From Acidimicrobiaceae bacterium (GTDB taxonomy: Bacteria > Actinomycetota > Acidimicrobiia > Acidimicrobiales > RAAP-2): 41,390 bases of DNA. This document shows, in pieces, positions 34,448-41,390 of the stretch (positions are counted from its first letter, which is position 1; every line of letters begins with the position of its first letter). A program made the translations under genes and the position numbers. The notes under the pieces are model-generated. The model was not told the DNA's origin. It searched no databases and saw only the letters and a program-made list of their open reading frames with translations. The stretch is taken from assembly GCA_003168075.1 (NCBI GenBank), contig PMTL01000094.1, forward strand, positions 17,126 to 58,515, written 5' to 3'.

Positions 34448-34453
34448 AGCCTA
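34448..34453 (-). promoter_or_regulatory. Candidate -10 (TAGGCT) of nadE, leaderless
   Basis: TAGGCT on the minus strand fits TAnnnT and ends six bases before the nadE GTG. No good -35 is visible. Confidence 0.35.
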
Positions 34454-34484
34454 CCGGTGGCGTCACAAAGTCCCGAAGGCGAAG

Positions 34485-34524
34485 GTTTACACAGGGTTAA
34501 CAGAACGGGGGGTGCGGCTATGTT
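34485..34524 (+). promoter_or_regulatory. Candidate glutamine synthetase II promoter with GlnR-like half-sites
   Basis: TTAACA (34497-34502), 16 bases and TATGTT (34519-34524) form a plausible promoter. GTTTAC and TTAAC, separated by six bases (34485-34501), resemble half-sites of the actinobacterial GlnR box and overlap the -35. The match is partial. Regulation by the downstream OmpR-family regulator is inference. Confidence 0.35.
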
Positions 34525-34583
34525 GCCCTCCGGCAAACTGGAGTGTCGCGTGCACCACGCGTCGACTTTGGTAAGGAGCGATT

Positions 34584-35714
34584 ATGTCGTATCAGGCTGA
34601 ATACATCTGGATTGACGGATCCGAACCGACTCGAGAACTGCGCTCCAAGACGCGCATCATCGCCGACGGCAAGAAGCCAGTCATTTGGGGCTTCGACGGA
34701 TCGTCCACCAACCAGGCCACCGGCCACTTCTCCGACTGCGTTCTCGTGCCGGTGTATACCTGCAAGGACCCACTGCGTGGACCCAAGGACATCCTCGTCA
34801 TGTGTGAAGTACTCAACGCGGACATGACGCCACACCCGACCAACACCCGTCACGCGGCGGCGCTCGCCGCGAAGAAATACGCCAGTTTTGAGCCAAAATT
34901 CGGCATCGAGCAGGAGTACACCTTCTTCCAGGACGGCCGACCCTACGGCTGGCCCGAAGACGGCTTCCCGGCTCCCCAGGGTCCGTACTACTGCGGCGTC
35001 GGCGGATCGAAGATGCCCGGCCGTGACATCGTCGAAGCCCACACGCTCGCCTGCATCGAGGCCGGTATTGGAATCGAAGGAACCAACGCCGAAGTGATGA
35101 TGGGTCAGTGGGAGTTCCAGCTCGGCGTGCTCGACACGCTGGCGATTGGTGACCAGATGTGGGTCGCGCGCTGGTTGCTCAAGCGCATCGCCGAGGAGTT
35201 CGACGTCGACGTCTCCTTTGACGCCAAGCCAGTCAAGGGTGACTGGAATGGTGCGGGAGCGCACACCAACTTCTCCACCAAGCAGATGCGCGCCGAGGGC
35301 GGCTGGGACGCTATCATTGCTGGCTGCGAGGCGATTGGAACTCGCGTCAAGGAGCACATCTCCAACTACGGCGTCGGTCTCGAGGACCGTTTGACGGGTG
35401 AGCACGAGACGGCGCACTACTCCAAGTTCTTTTACGGCGTGTCGGACCGTGGTGCGTCGGTACGCATCCCCGGCGCCGTCGCGCGTGACAAGAAGGGCTA
35501 CTTCGAGGACCGTCGTCCCAACGCCAATATCGACCCCTACGTCGTCGCGCGCCTGATGGTGGAGACGGTGTGCGGCGCCGCGGCCGCCAAGGCTCCGGCC
35601 AAAAAGGCCGTCGCCAAAAAGGTCGTGGCGAAGAAGGCTCCGGTCAAGAAAGTCGTCGCCAAAAAGGTCGTGGCGAAGAAGGCCCCCGTCAAGAAGGCCG
35701 TCGCCGCGAAGTAA
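34584..35714 (+). CDS. glnII: Glutamine synthetase type II with histone-H1-like C-terminal tail
   Basis: Glutamine synthetase of the eukaryote-like GSII family (376 aa), ATP-dependent amidation of glutamate. Seen: AEYIWIDGSEPTRELRSKTR and the start of the beta-Grasp domain, WGFDGSSTNQATG, FGIEQEYTFF with metal-binding Glu, GTNAEVMMGQWEFQLG, NGAGAHTNFST, DRGASVRIP and RRPNANIDPY. A normal GSII ends near residue 330-340. Here residues ~331-376 are a Lys/Ala/Val/Pro tail (AKAPAKKAVAKKVV...) built from a 15-residue unit repeated in tandem. Shine-Dalgarno AAGGAG, five bases before ATG. A strong hairpin follows. Confidence 0.94.
   Translation: MSYQAEYIWIDGSEPTRELRSKTRIIADGKKPVIWGFDGSSTNQATGHFSDCVLVPVYTCKDPLRGPKDILVMCEVLNADMTPHPTNTRHAAALAAKKYASFEPKFGIEQEYTFFQDGRPYGWPEDGFPAPQGPYYCGVGGSKMPGRDIVEAHTLACIEAGIGIEGTNAEVMMGQWEFQLGVLDTLAIGDQMWVARWLLKRIAEEFDVDVSFDAKPVKGDWNGAGAHTNFSTKQMRAEGGWDAIIAGCEAIGTRVKEHISNYGVGLEDRLTGEHETAHYSKFFYGVSDRGASVRIPGAVARDKKGYFEDRRPNANIDPYVVARLMVETVCGAAAAKAPAKKAVAKKVVAKKAPVKKVVAKKVVAKKAPVKKAVAAK
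35607..35696 (+). repeat. 45-bp tandem duplication encoding Lys-rich tail units
   Basis: Two in-frame 45-bp copies (35607-35651 and 35652-35696) differ at a few bases and encode AVAKKVVAKKAPVKK and VVAKKVVAKKAPVKK at the end of the GSII gene. They arose by duplication within a histone-H1-like tail. Confidence 0.85.
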
Positions 35715-35734
35715 TCCCCCCAGGGAGAACCACG

Positions 35735-35779
35735 GAGAAGACCCGCCACCGGTGTGGTGGCGGGTCTTCTCTTTCTTTC
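35735..35779 (+). terminator. Rho-independent terminator between the two glutamine synthetase genes
   Basis: A perfect 16-bp inverted repeat (GAGAAGACCCGCCACC at 35735-35750 and its complement at 35756-35771) with a 5-base loop, followed by TTTCTTTC. It lies 21 bases after the GSII stop and 31 bases before the GSI start. GSII is therefore largely transcribed alone, and GSI needs its own promoter or read-through. Confidence 0.9.
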
Positions 35780-35809
35780 ACTTTGGCGCAACTCGAAGAA
35801 GGTGCGAGA

Positions 35810-37108
35810 ATGACTCATATGCAAAGCCAGGCCCAATACGTACTTCGCACCGTGGAAGAACGGGGTGTTCGCTTCGTGCAGCTGTGGTTCACCGACGTGC
35901 TCGGTCGCCACAAGGCGTTCCACGTCACCCCCGCCGAACTCGAGGACGCCCTCGACCAGGGCATGACCTTCGACGGCTCCTCCATCGACGGCTTCTCGCG
36001 CACGAGCGAATCCGACGTACTGGCCCGGCCCGACCTCACGACGTTCCAATTGCTCCCGTGGTACGAAGAGGGCACCGGCATCGCGCGGGTGTTCTGTGAC
36101 ATCGTCAATATTGACGGAACGCCCTTTGACGGGTGCCCACGCCAGCAGTTGCGCCGGGTCTTGGACGGGGCGAGGGTTCAGGGTTACAACTTCTACGTTG
36201 CTCCGGAGATCGAGTTCTTCTACTTCTCTTCGCTCGCCGAGACCGGCCGGCCCGAGCCCATCGATCGCGGCAGCTACTTCGACCTCACGACTGACGACGT
36301 CGCCAGCCAACTGCGACGGCGCACCGTGCTGACCCTCGAGGAGATGGGTATTGGCGTCGAGCACGCCCAGCACGAAGACGCTCCGGGCCAGCACGAGATC
36401 GACTTGCGCTACACCGACGCCCTGACGATGGCCGACACCGTGATGACGGTGCGCCACGTGGTGAAGGAACTCGCGCGCCAAGTGGGCGTGTCCGCCAGCT
36501 TCATGCCCAAGCCCCTGGTGGGCGTACAGGGATCGGGCATGCATACGCACCTCTCCTTGTGGCACGACGACCAGAACGCCTTCATCGGCGGCGGTCCCTA
36601 CGGTCTCAGTGACGTGGCGACGAAATTCATGGCCGGGTTGCTGTTCCACGCTCCCGAGATCACCGCCATCACCAACCAGTGGGTCAACTCCTACAAGCGT
36701 CTGATGCCCGGCGCCGAGGCACCGGTCGGCGTCGAGTGGGCTCGCTACAACGCGGCGGCCCTGGTGCGGGTTCCCTCCGTGAAGCCCGCGCGCGTTGACT
36801 CCACGCGTCTGGAGTACCGTTCACCGGACCCCGCGGCGAATCCCTACCTGGCCTTCGCCGTCATTCTGGCCGCGGGCCTGCGCGGCGTGAACGGCGACTA
36901 CGAACTGCCCAAGGAGGGCGAGCGCGTCGCCGCACTGCCCCAGTCACTCGGCGAGGCCGTTGACCTCATGTCGACGTCGGAGCTGCTCCTCGAAACAATC
37001 GGTGCCCATCAGGTGGAGTGGTTCCTGCGCAACAAGCGTTCTGAATGGGACGCGTACCGCGCCCAGGTGACACCCTATGAACTCGAAAGGTACCTCCCCC
37101 TCCTGTGA
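35810..37108 (+). CDS. Glutamine synthetase type I (GlnA2/GlnA4-like)
   Basis: A 432-aa GSI-fold enzyme. It has VRFVQLWFTDVLGRHKAF and MTFDGSSIDGFSR in the beta-Grasp domain, YVAPEIEFFYF, GQHEIDLRYTDAL, PKPLVGVQGSGMHTHLSLW, NSYKRLMPGAEAP and STRLEYRSPDPAANPYLAFA. The adenylylation loop (NLYDLPP type) is replaced by GVNGDYELPKEGE without the Tyr in the expected context, so it is of the non-adenylylated group. It may be a true glutamine synthetase or a gamma-glutamyl-polyamine-type paralogue. ATG 35810 has an AAGGTG Shine-Dalgarno. The frame opens at 35570, but that part shadows GSII. It overlaps the next gene as GTGA. Confidence 0.92.
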   Translation: MTHMQSQAQYVLRTVEERGVRFVQLWFTDVLGRHKAFHVTPAELEDALDQGMTFDGSSIDGFSRTSESDVLARPDLTTFQLLPWYEEGTGIARVFCDIVNIDGTPFDGCPRQQLRRVLDGARVQGYNFYVAPEIEFFYFSSLAETGRPEPIDRGSYFDLTTDDVASQLRRRTVLTLEEMGIGVEHAQHEDAPGQHEIDLRYTDALTMADTVMTVRHVVKELARQVGVSASFMPKPLVGVQGSGMHTHLSLWHDDQNAFIGGGPYGLSDVATKFMAGLLFHAPEITAITNQWVNSYKRLMPGAEAPVGVEWARYNAAALVRVPSVKPARVDSTRLEYRSPDPAANPYLAFAVILAAGLRGVNGDYELPKEGERVAALPQSLGEAVDLMSTSELLLETIGAHQVEWFLRNKRSEWDAYRAQVTPYELERYLPLL

Positions 37109-37869
37109 CCGACGTCGTCCTCTGCGTTCCCTCGTGCGAAGGGCCGATCCGCAAGGCCTGTGACGTCACGGGCGTCACGCCCGTCGTCGCGGCTACCGGT
37201 CGCCTCAATGAGATCTCGGCCCTTGAGCCCACTGATGGTTTCGCCGGCGCGGTCATCAACGCCTCCGCGTTCCCCTTCACTGAGGCTATGAACCTCTGTC
37301 GCCAGTTGCGCAGTCGTGAGCGCGCGAGCGGCCCGGTGATCTTGTTGCTCGATCACTACCAGCTCGATGATCTGACGTTCCGCGAAGACCTCTTCGACGA
37401 CTTCGTCGTCGGGCCCTTTGACGTCAGCGAATTGGCGACGCGCCTGCGCCACCGCCTGCGCCGTTCGGGCAACGACACCGTCGCACCGCGCATCGACCAC
37501 GGTGGACTCTCGATGAACTTAGAGACCTACCAGGCCACCATCGCCGGGCGCGTCATGGACCTCACCTACATGGAGTACGAACTGCTGCGCTTCCTGGCGA
37601 CGAACCCGAACCGGGTCTTCACCCGCGAGACACTACTCAGTCGAGTATGGGGGTACGAGTACTACGGCGGCGCGCGCACGGTCGACGTGCACATCCGTCG
37701 CCTGCGGGCGAAGCTCGGCGAAGAGCACGCCCACTTGATCCAGACCGTCCGTTCAGTCGGGTACCGCTTCGGGCAGGTGGCCTGGCACCCGGGCGTCGCC
37801 CAACGCAACGGCGCCTCGGGCACGGCGGCGCCGGCATCGACGTCGTCCGCTCAGCGCAGCGGGGCGTAG
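37105..37869 (+). CDS. OmpR-family orphan regulator with degenerate receiver (GlnR-like)
   Basis: A 254-aa protein. The C-terminal half is a complete OmpR/PhoB winged helix (MDLTYMEYELLRFLATNPNRVFTRETLLSRVWGYEYYGGARTVDVHIRRLRAKLG...VRSVGYRF). The N-terminal ~115 residues fold like a receiver but lack the phosphorylation set. There is no acidic pair after the first strand (VVLCVPS), the acceptor Asp position reads Asn (AVINAS), and the Lys of the KPF motif is Gly (VVGPFDVSEL). GlnR, the actinobacterial nitrogen regulator, is also an orphan with an atypical receiver. Position directly after a glutamine synthetase (4-bp overlap) supports a nitrogen role. The tail (~232-254) is low complexity and overlaps ridA convergently. 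Confidence 0.82.
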   Translation: MTDVVLCVPSCEGPIRKACDVTGVTPVVAATGRLNEISALEPTDGFAGAVINASAFPFTEAMNLCRQLRSRERASGPVILLLDHYQLDDLTFREDLFDDFVVGPFDVSELATRLRHRLRRSGNDTVAPRIDHGGLSMNLETYQATIAGRVMDLTYMEYELLRFLATNPNRVFTRETLLSRVWGYEYYGGARTVDVHIRRLRAKLGEEHAHLIQTVRSVGYRFGQVAWHPGVAQRNGASGTAAPASTSSAQRSGA

Positions 37870-38219
37870 GCCCAGGCTTCGACCTCGATCCGGGCGCCGA
37901 TCGGGAGCGCCGCGACCGCGACCGCCGATCGCGTCGGCCGATTCTCGGTGAAGTACTCGACCCAGACCTCGTTCACGGCGGCGAACTCGGACATGTCAAG
38001 AAGGAACACCGTCGTCTTCACGACGTCAGAGAGCGTCGCCCCCTCGGTGCCGAGCACCTCGGTCACGTTCTGCAGCACCTGCCGGAGCTCGGCCACGGTC
38101 CCACCTTCGACCAGACTCGCCGTCCCCGCGCTGTCGGTGGCCAAGCCGACCTGACCCGAGGTGATGACCCAGTCGCCGACACGGCGGACGGGGGAATAGG
38201 GACCTATGGCAGGACTCAT
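37851..38219 (-). CDS. ridA: RidA-family enamine/imine deaminase
   Basis: A 122-aa YjgF/YER057c/UK114 family protein that hydrolyses reactive 2-aminoacrylate or related imines. The family features are IGPYSPVRRVGDWVITSGQVGL at the N-terminus, TVFLLDMSEFAAVNEV, and RSAVAVAALPIGARIEVEAWA, which carries the carboxylate-binding Arg. The length is typical. The ATG has a strong GAGAGGAG Shine-Dalgarno. It lies 11 nt downstream of the 2Fe-2S/molybdopterin fusion gene on the same strand and overlaps the regulator's end by 19 bp. Confidence 0.93.
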   Translation of the reverse strand: MSPAIGPYSPVRRVGDWVITSGQVGLATDSAGTASLVEGGTVAELRQVLQNVTEVLGTEGATLSDVVKTTVFLLDMSEFAAVNEVWVEYFTENRPTRSAVAVAALPIGARIEVEAWAYAPLR

Positions 38220-38230
38220 GCACGCTCCTC

Positions 38231-39883
38231 TCAGCCGTTCGATGCTGCCACGTCACGAGTCGGCGCCCGTACGGCATCGCGCCGGGTCGGCCAGCGTCCG
38301 GGCAGGCCCTCGGCGACCCATGCCGCTGCCAGGGTGGCCACGAACACGGCGTCAGACCCGTTCACGGGCTGGCCGTCCTCTTCGTGGAGCCGGACGGTGA
38401 CGTCCGGCATGTCACGTGCTCCGAGGATGCCGAACGACCGGATGGTCAGGTCGACGGGCTCACCCGCACCGTCGAGGGCGATCCCCTCGCTCCACACCAT
38501 GCCGAGCGCCTGGTGCACGGCGCCGAGTGCGTAGGAGCGCAGCGTCACAGGACAGAGGATCTCGCCGGCCCACATGTCGACCTCGACCCAACCGCGTGTC
38601 GCGTCGTCAAGATGTAGCTCGACACGGGCGCTGCCCGCGCCGGGCACCGCGACCTGCACCTCGCCGAAGCCCGAGACCTTGTCCGGCGCAGCCAGCGCGG
38701 CGCGCGCGGCGAGAACCTCCGCCCAACCTGCGCCACGCAGGTCGGGGGAGACAGGAGGCCCGATGACGTCGACCAGTTCGACCGCCACACTGGGGCTGGA
38801 GGCCTGCACGCGGGCCACCAACGGTTCGAGATCGGTCGCATTCTCCGTGCGGCCGACGCGGACGACGCCGCTGCCATCCGCTCGCAGCGCCACTGCCAGA
38901 GGTGGGCGCTTAGGCCCGCGGCGCACGACGTCCTCACGCCGCCACAGCAGGCGGACGGCCTCGCCCGTGGCGTCAGCCCGCTCCCGCGCTGCCTCGGGTA
39001 CCGGACTGCGGCGCTTGCCCCCGAACGCGCCACCGTTGGCCAGAGGGGAGGCCGGCGCCTGGCCCGGACGGGCCCAGCTGGCGTCGGGCTCGACGTAGGC
39101 GGGCTCGAGCCAGGACGTCTGCAGCGTCAGGGCCCACTCGCCCTCCGGCACCTCGACCGGATGCGACAGCGGCACGGTGCTGTTGCGCCCCTGAACGCGC
39201 CCGCTCCTGGCCCGGGCGGCGCGGAGGCTGGAGGTGAGTGCTCCATCGGCCCCGAGCTGGACCCTTGCGTCGGGCGGTGCCGAGTCGTCGGCGAACCCGC
39301 CGCCGCCGAGCACCACCTCGGGCCCCGAGGTCTGAAACGCCGGCCCTTCGATCTGGGCGCGCCAGGCCGCCAGGACCGGGTTCCGGGGGTCACCCGAAGA
39401 CGGAGGCGCCGCACCGTCGACGCCCAGGGCGCTGCACGCGGCCTCGACAATGGACTGCCACCCCGTGCACCGGCACAGGTGCGCGCGTAGGGCTGACTCG
39501 ATGTCCCGGCGCGCCGGTGGCGGCTTCCCATCTGTCCCTTCGAGCGCGGCGAGCCGGAGGACGATGCCGGGTGTGCAGAACCCGCACTGGCTCGCACCGT
39601 GCTGCACGAACGCGGCCGCCCAGCGATCGCGCAATACCCCCGGTGTTCCCTCGAGGGTCGTGACCTGGCGGCCGGCGATGCGACGGGCGGGGGTCACGCA
39701 CGCCACGCGGGGCGCCCCGTCGACCCACACCGTGCAGCAGCCGCACTGACCCTGCGGGCTACAGCCGTCCTTGACGGAACGACAGCCGAGGTCCTCGCGC
39801 AGTGCATCGAGCAGGGTGACCCCGTCCTCCACCGCGACCGGGTCCCCGTTGAGGACGAACGCGACCGACGTAGGCGCGGACAC
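38231..39883 (-). CDS. 2Fe-2S/molybdopterin-domain fusion protein, xanthine-dehydrogenase-like, reduced
   Basis: A ~550-aa protein from GTG 39883. Residues ~1-65 are a plant-type ferredoxin domain (KDGCSPQGQCGCCTVWVDG). Residues ~95-150 are the second 2Fe-2S domain (QCGFCTPGIVLRL, HLCRCTGW). The rest is a shortened version of the molybdenum-binding subunit: GGAFGGKRR near 284-292, GEAVRLLWRREDVV, and a C-terminal IRSFGILGARDMPDVTVRL. The large subunit is normally about 750 aa, and here only ~390 remain. The catalytic Glu usually found in a GVGE motif near the C-terminus is not seen (NGSDAVFVATLAAAW). There is no FAD domain. It may be a specialised or inactive hydroxylase. The frame is open to 40015 over erpA. 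Confidence 0.75.
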   Translation of the reverse strand: MSAPTSVAFVLNGDPVAVEDGVTLLDALREDLGCRSVKDGCSPQGQCGCCTVWVDGAPRVACVTPARRIAGRQVTTLEGTPGVLRDRWAAAFVQHGASQCGFCTPGIVLRLAALEGTDGKPPPARRDIESALRAHLCRCTGWQSIVEAACSALGVDGAAPPSSGDPRNPVLAAWRAQIEGPAFQTSGPEVVLGGGGFADDSAPPDARVQLGADGALTSSLRAARARSGRVQGRNSTVPLSHPVEVPEGEWALTLQTSWLEPAYVEPDASWARPGQAPASPLANGGAFGGKRRSPVPEAARERADATGEAVRLLWRREDVVRRGPKRPPLAVALRADGSGVVRVGRTENATDLEPLVARVQASSPSVAVELVDVIGPPVSPDLRGAGWAEVLAARAALAAPDKVSGFGEVQVAVPGAGSARVELHLDDATRGWVEVDMWAGEILCPVTLRSYALGAVHQALGMVWSEGIALDGAGEPVDLTIRSFGILGARDMPDVTVRLHEEDGQPVNGSDAVFVATLAAAWVAEGLPGRWPTRRDAVRAPTRDVAASNG

Positions 39884-39947
39884 GCCAGAACTCGGGGGTT
39901 GCTCGGGAGTGGTGCCGGTTCCGCTCAGGAGGCGGGGTGTCGCGAGC

Positions 39948-40313
39948 TCAGCTGAAGGAGGAGCCGCATCCGCAGGTGCGGGTGGCGTTGGGGTTGATGA
40001 TGTTGAACCCGGCACCCTGCAGGCCGTCGCTGTACTCGAGCGTCGAGCCGGTCAACAACTCGGCCGAGGCCGAATCCACTACGACCCGCACGGAGCCGAA
40101 CTCGCGTACGACGTCGTCGGGCATGACCTCGGTGTCGAAGAACATCTCGTAGCTGTAACCCGAGCAACCGCCGGGCTTGACGGCGACTCGCAGCGCGAGC
40201 TCCTCGCCCTCTTCCTGAGCCAGCAATTCAGCGACCTTGGCCGAGGCACCGTCGCTAAGCGTCACCGGTGCCGGCTTCTTCCCGATGTTGACGGAAGTGG
40301 ACATCGTCGTCAC
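39948..40313 (-). CDS. erpA: Iron-sulfur cluster insertion protein ErpA (A-type carrier)
   Basis: A 121-aa A-type Fe-S carrier (HesB/IscA fold) that hands clusters to apo-proteins. The three conserved Cys are present in VKPGGCSGYSYEM and in the C-terminal TCGCGSSFS. The segment NIINPNATRTCGCGSSF is the family signature. The start is GTG with GAGGAGG five bases upstream. It is divergent from the Mrp ATPase gene and 64 nt upstream of the 2Fe-2S fusion, both likely clients or partners. Confidence 0.95.
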   Translation of the reverse strand: MTTMSTSVNIGKKPAPVTLSDGASAKVAELLAQEEGEELALRVAVKPGGCSGYSYEMFFDTEVMPDDVVREFGSVRVVVDSASAELLTGSTLEYSDGLQGAGFNIINPNATRTCGCGSSFS

Positions 40314-40452
40314 TGGATCCTCCTCATTGCGCCGTACGCCTGGCGGCCGACCGCTCGAGGCACACGGTGCACCACGAACGGCACCATGTTACCGGCGCCC
40401 GGCGGAGCCCAGCACCCAAGCGGGCCAGGGTCGGAATTCCCCTCCACGCAGG

Positions 40453-40458
40453 TACAAT
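40453..40458 (+). promoter_or_regulatory. Candidate -10 (TACAAT) of mrp, leaderless
   Basis: TACAAT is one base from TATAAT and ends six bases before the mrp ATG. There is no Shine-Dalgarno, so a leaderless transcript is likely. The -35 is not evident. The rest of the 40314-40464 spacer holds only the erpA leader. Confidence 0.5.
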
Positions 40459-40464
40459 TTGGTC

Positions 40465-41390
40465 ATGACGCCTCCCGCCGCATCGACGCCTCCGCCGGGG
40501 GAGGCCCCGCGGGACCCCCGCGAGGAGGAAGTCCTGGACCGGCTGCGGGCGGTAGTCGACCCCGAGCTGGGCGACACCATCGTCGATCTCGGCATGGTCC
40601 GGGCCGTCATCGTCGAAGGCGGCAACGTCATCGTCGACGTGGCATTGACCATCGCCTCCTGCCCGTTGCGTGGCCAGATCGAACAGGACGTGGTCAACCA
40701 CGTGCGGTCCCTCGACTGGGTGCGCACGGTCGACGTGCAGGTGGCGACCATGGGGGCCGAGGAGCGGGCAGCGGTGATGGCGCGAGCGCGCTGGAAGGCC
40801 CGCGAGGACGCTCCCGAGACGGCGATCGCCCCCTCGACACGGGTCCTGGCCATCGCCTCGGGCAAGGGCGGCGTCGGCAAGTCGTCGGTCACGGTCAATC
40901 TGGCGGTCGCCCTGGCCTCCCGCGGCCTCGTCGTCGGGGTCCTCGATGCCGATATCTGGGGCTTCTCGGTCCCCCGGCTGCTGGGCATGGAGGGTGACGT
41001 CGAGGCGAGGGCGGGGAAGATGGTCCCGCTCGAGCGTGCCATCGGATCAGGCACCGTCCGCGTGCTGTCGATGGGGTTCCTGGCCGACGAGGAGCAGGCG
41101 ATCATGTGGCGCGGGCTCGTCCTGACGCGAGCCGTGCAGCAATTCCTGCAGGACGCCCACTGGGGCGATCTCGACTACCTCCTCATCGACCTCCCTCCCG
41201 GGACGGGCGACGTCCAGATGGGCCTGGCCCGCCTGCTGCCCCGTACCGAGCTCCTCGTAGTCACGACGCCACCGCTGGCGGCCCAGAAGGTGGCGGCCCG
41301 GGCGGCCGACATGGCGCGCCGGGGCTACCTGCGGGTGGCCGGGGTCATCGAGAACATGAGCGACTTCACCTGCGAGCACGGCACCACCTA
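40465..41390 (+). CDS. mrp: Mrp/NBP35-family Fe-S cluster carrier ATPase, 5' part
   Basis: The first 308 codons. The gene runs off the window end. An N-terminal MIP18/DUF59 domain (VLDRLRAVVDPELGDTIVDLGMVRAV, with Cys in TIASCPLRGQIE) precedes the ParA-like P-loop IASGKGGVGKSSVTVNLA (~residues 133-150), Walker B-like VGVLDADIWGFSVPRLLG, DYLLIDLPPGTGDVQM and IENMSDFTC. The last Cys belongs to the start of the family's C-terminal region. It transfers Fe-S clusters and fits the divergent erpA. Arg codon CGG is used often here, unlike most genes to the left. Confidence 0.94.
   Translation, partial: MTPPAASTPPPGEAPRDPREEEVLDRLRAVVDPELGDTIVDLGMVRAVIVEGGNVIVDVALTIASCPLRGQIEQDVVNHVRSLDWVRTVDVQVATMGAEERAAVMARARWKAREDAPETAIAPSTRVLAIASGKGGVGKSSVTVNLAVALASRGLVVGVLDADIWGFSVPRLLGMEGDVEARAGKMVPLERAIGSGTVRVLSMGFLADEEQAIMWRGLVLTRAVQQFLQDAHWGDLDYLLIDLPPGTGDVQMGLARLLPRTELLVVTTPPLAAQKVAARAADMARRGYLRVAGVIENMSDFTCEHGTT

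Noticed and set aside
35607-35696. CRISPR or mobile repeat
   Set aside because: The repeat is in-frame coding for a Lys-rich tail, two copies only, with no spacers.
35570-35809. N-terminal extension of the type I glutamine synthetase
   Set aside because: It reads through the GSII tail and terminator in another phase. The family start is at 35810.
37647-38534. 295-codon open frame across the regulator, ridA and the fusion gene
   Set aside because: Shadow frame crossing three well-supported genes.

Overview
The window is a high-GC (roughly 60-70 % by eye) chromosomal segment of an actinobacterium, most likely of the Acidimicrobiia or a related deep branch. That placement is inferred from gene content and was not tested. 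The run radA, clpC, lysS, coaX, panC, DUF2520 gene, folK, folB, folP, folE, hpt, tilS follows the well-known order of the Mycobacterium/Streptomyces chromosome, but ftsH and panD are missing from their usual places. No rRNA, CRISPR array, prophage, integrase or insertion sequence was seen. Genes are packed tightly, mostly with 1-26 nt overlaps.

Layout. 1-480: 3' end of an ACC deaminase gene. 491-4375 (-): radA and clpC. 4477-5454 (+): long-chain polyprenyl diphosphate synthase. 6909 to 16909 region (-): a nearly unbroken 15-gene co-directional run from a zinc/manganese ABC transporter (znuA, znuC and two permeases) through tilS, hpt, the folate genes folE-folP-(phosphatase-like)-folB-folK, and the CoA genes (DUF2520)-panC-coaX to lysS. 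16946-20703 (+): zur, pgeF, murL, murD2. This is a Zur-type regulator followed by a compact peptidoglycan module that edits UDP-MurNAc-L-Ala and installs glutamate by the L-Glu ligase/epimerase (MurD2/MurL) route instead of MurI/MurD. 20849-25445 (-): tRNA-Thr(CGU), holB, tmk, topA. 25584-29348: a KimA-like APC permease with a fused C-terminal OB-fold, divergent from two TrkA/CeoBC-type RCK proteins (potassium control). 29385-32084: HAD-IB phosphatase, an ArsR/SRPBCC pair and a principal-type sigma factor. 32157-34441 (-): an unrecognised 170-aa protein and glutamine-dependent nadE. 34584-37869 (+): type II glutamine synthetase with a histone-H1-like Lys/Ala tail, a strong terminator, a type I glutamine synthetase, and an OmpR-family regulator with a degenerate receiver (GlnR-like). 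37851-41390: RidA, a compact 2Fe-2S/molybdopterin-domain fusion, ErpA, and the start of an Mrp/NBP35 ATPase.

How it works together. The centre of interest is the divergent znu/zur intergenic region. Two 11-bp palindromes, 24 bp apart, lie over the znuA promoter and start codon, so zinc status could control both the transporter run (which includes zinc-dependent FolE) and the zur-pgeF-murL-murD2 cell-wall operon. The second cluster of interest is nitrogen assimilation: two different glutamine synthetases and an orphan regulator side by side, with one synthetase carrying a nucleic-acid-binding-like tail. Other oddities are a phosphatase-like protein in the folate operon whose catalytic Cys is Ser, the permease/OB-fold fusion, and an apparently Moco-glutamate-less xanthine-dehydrogenase-like protein beside Fe-S assembly genes. 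Several genes look leaderless (TAnnnT 6-7 nt before the start codon).
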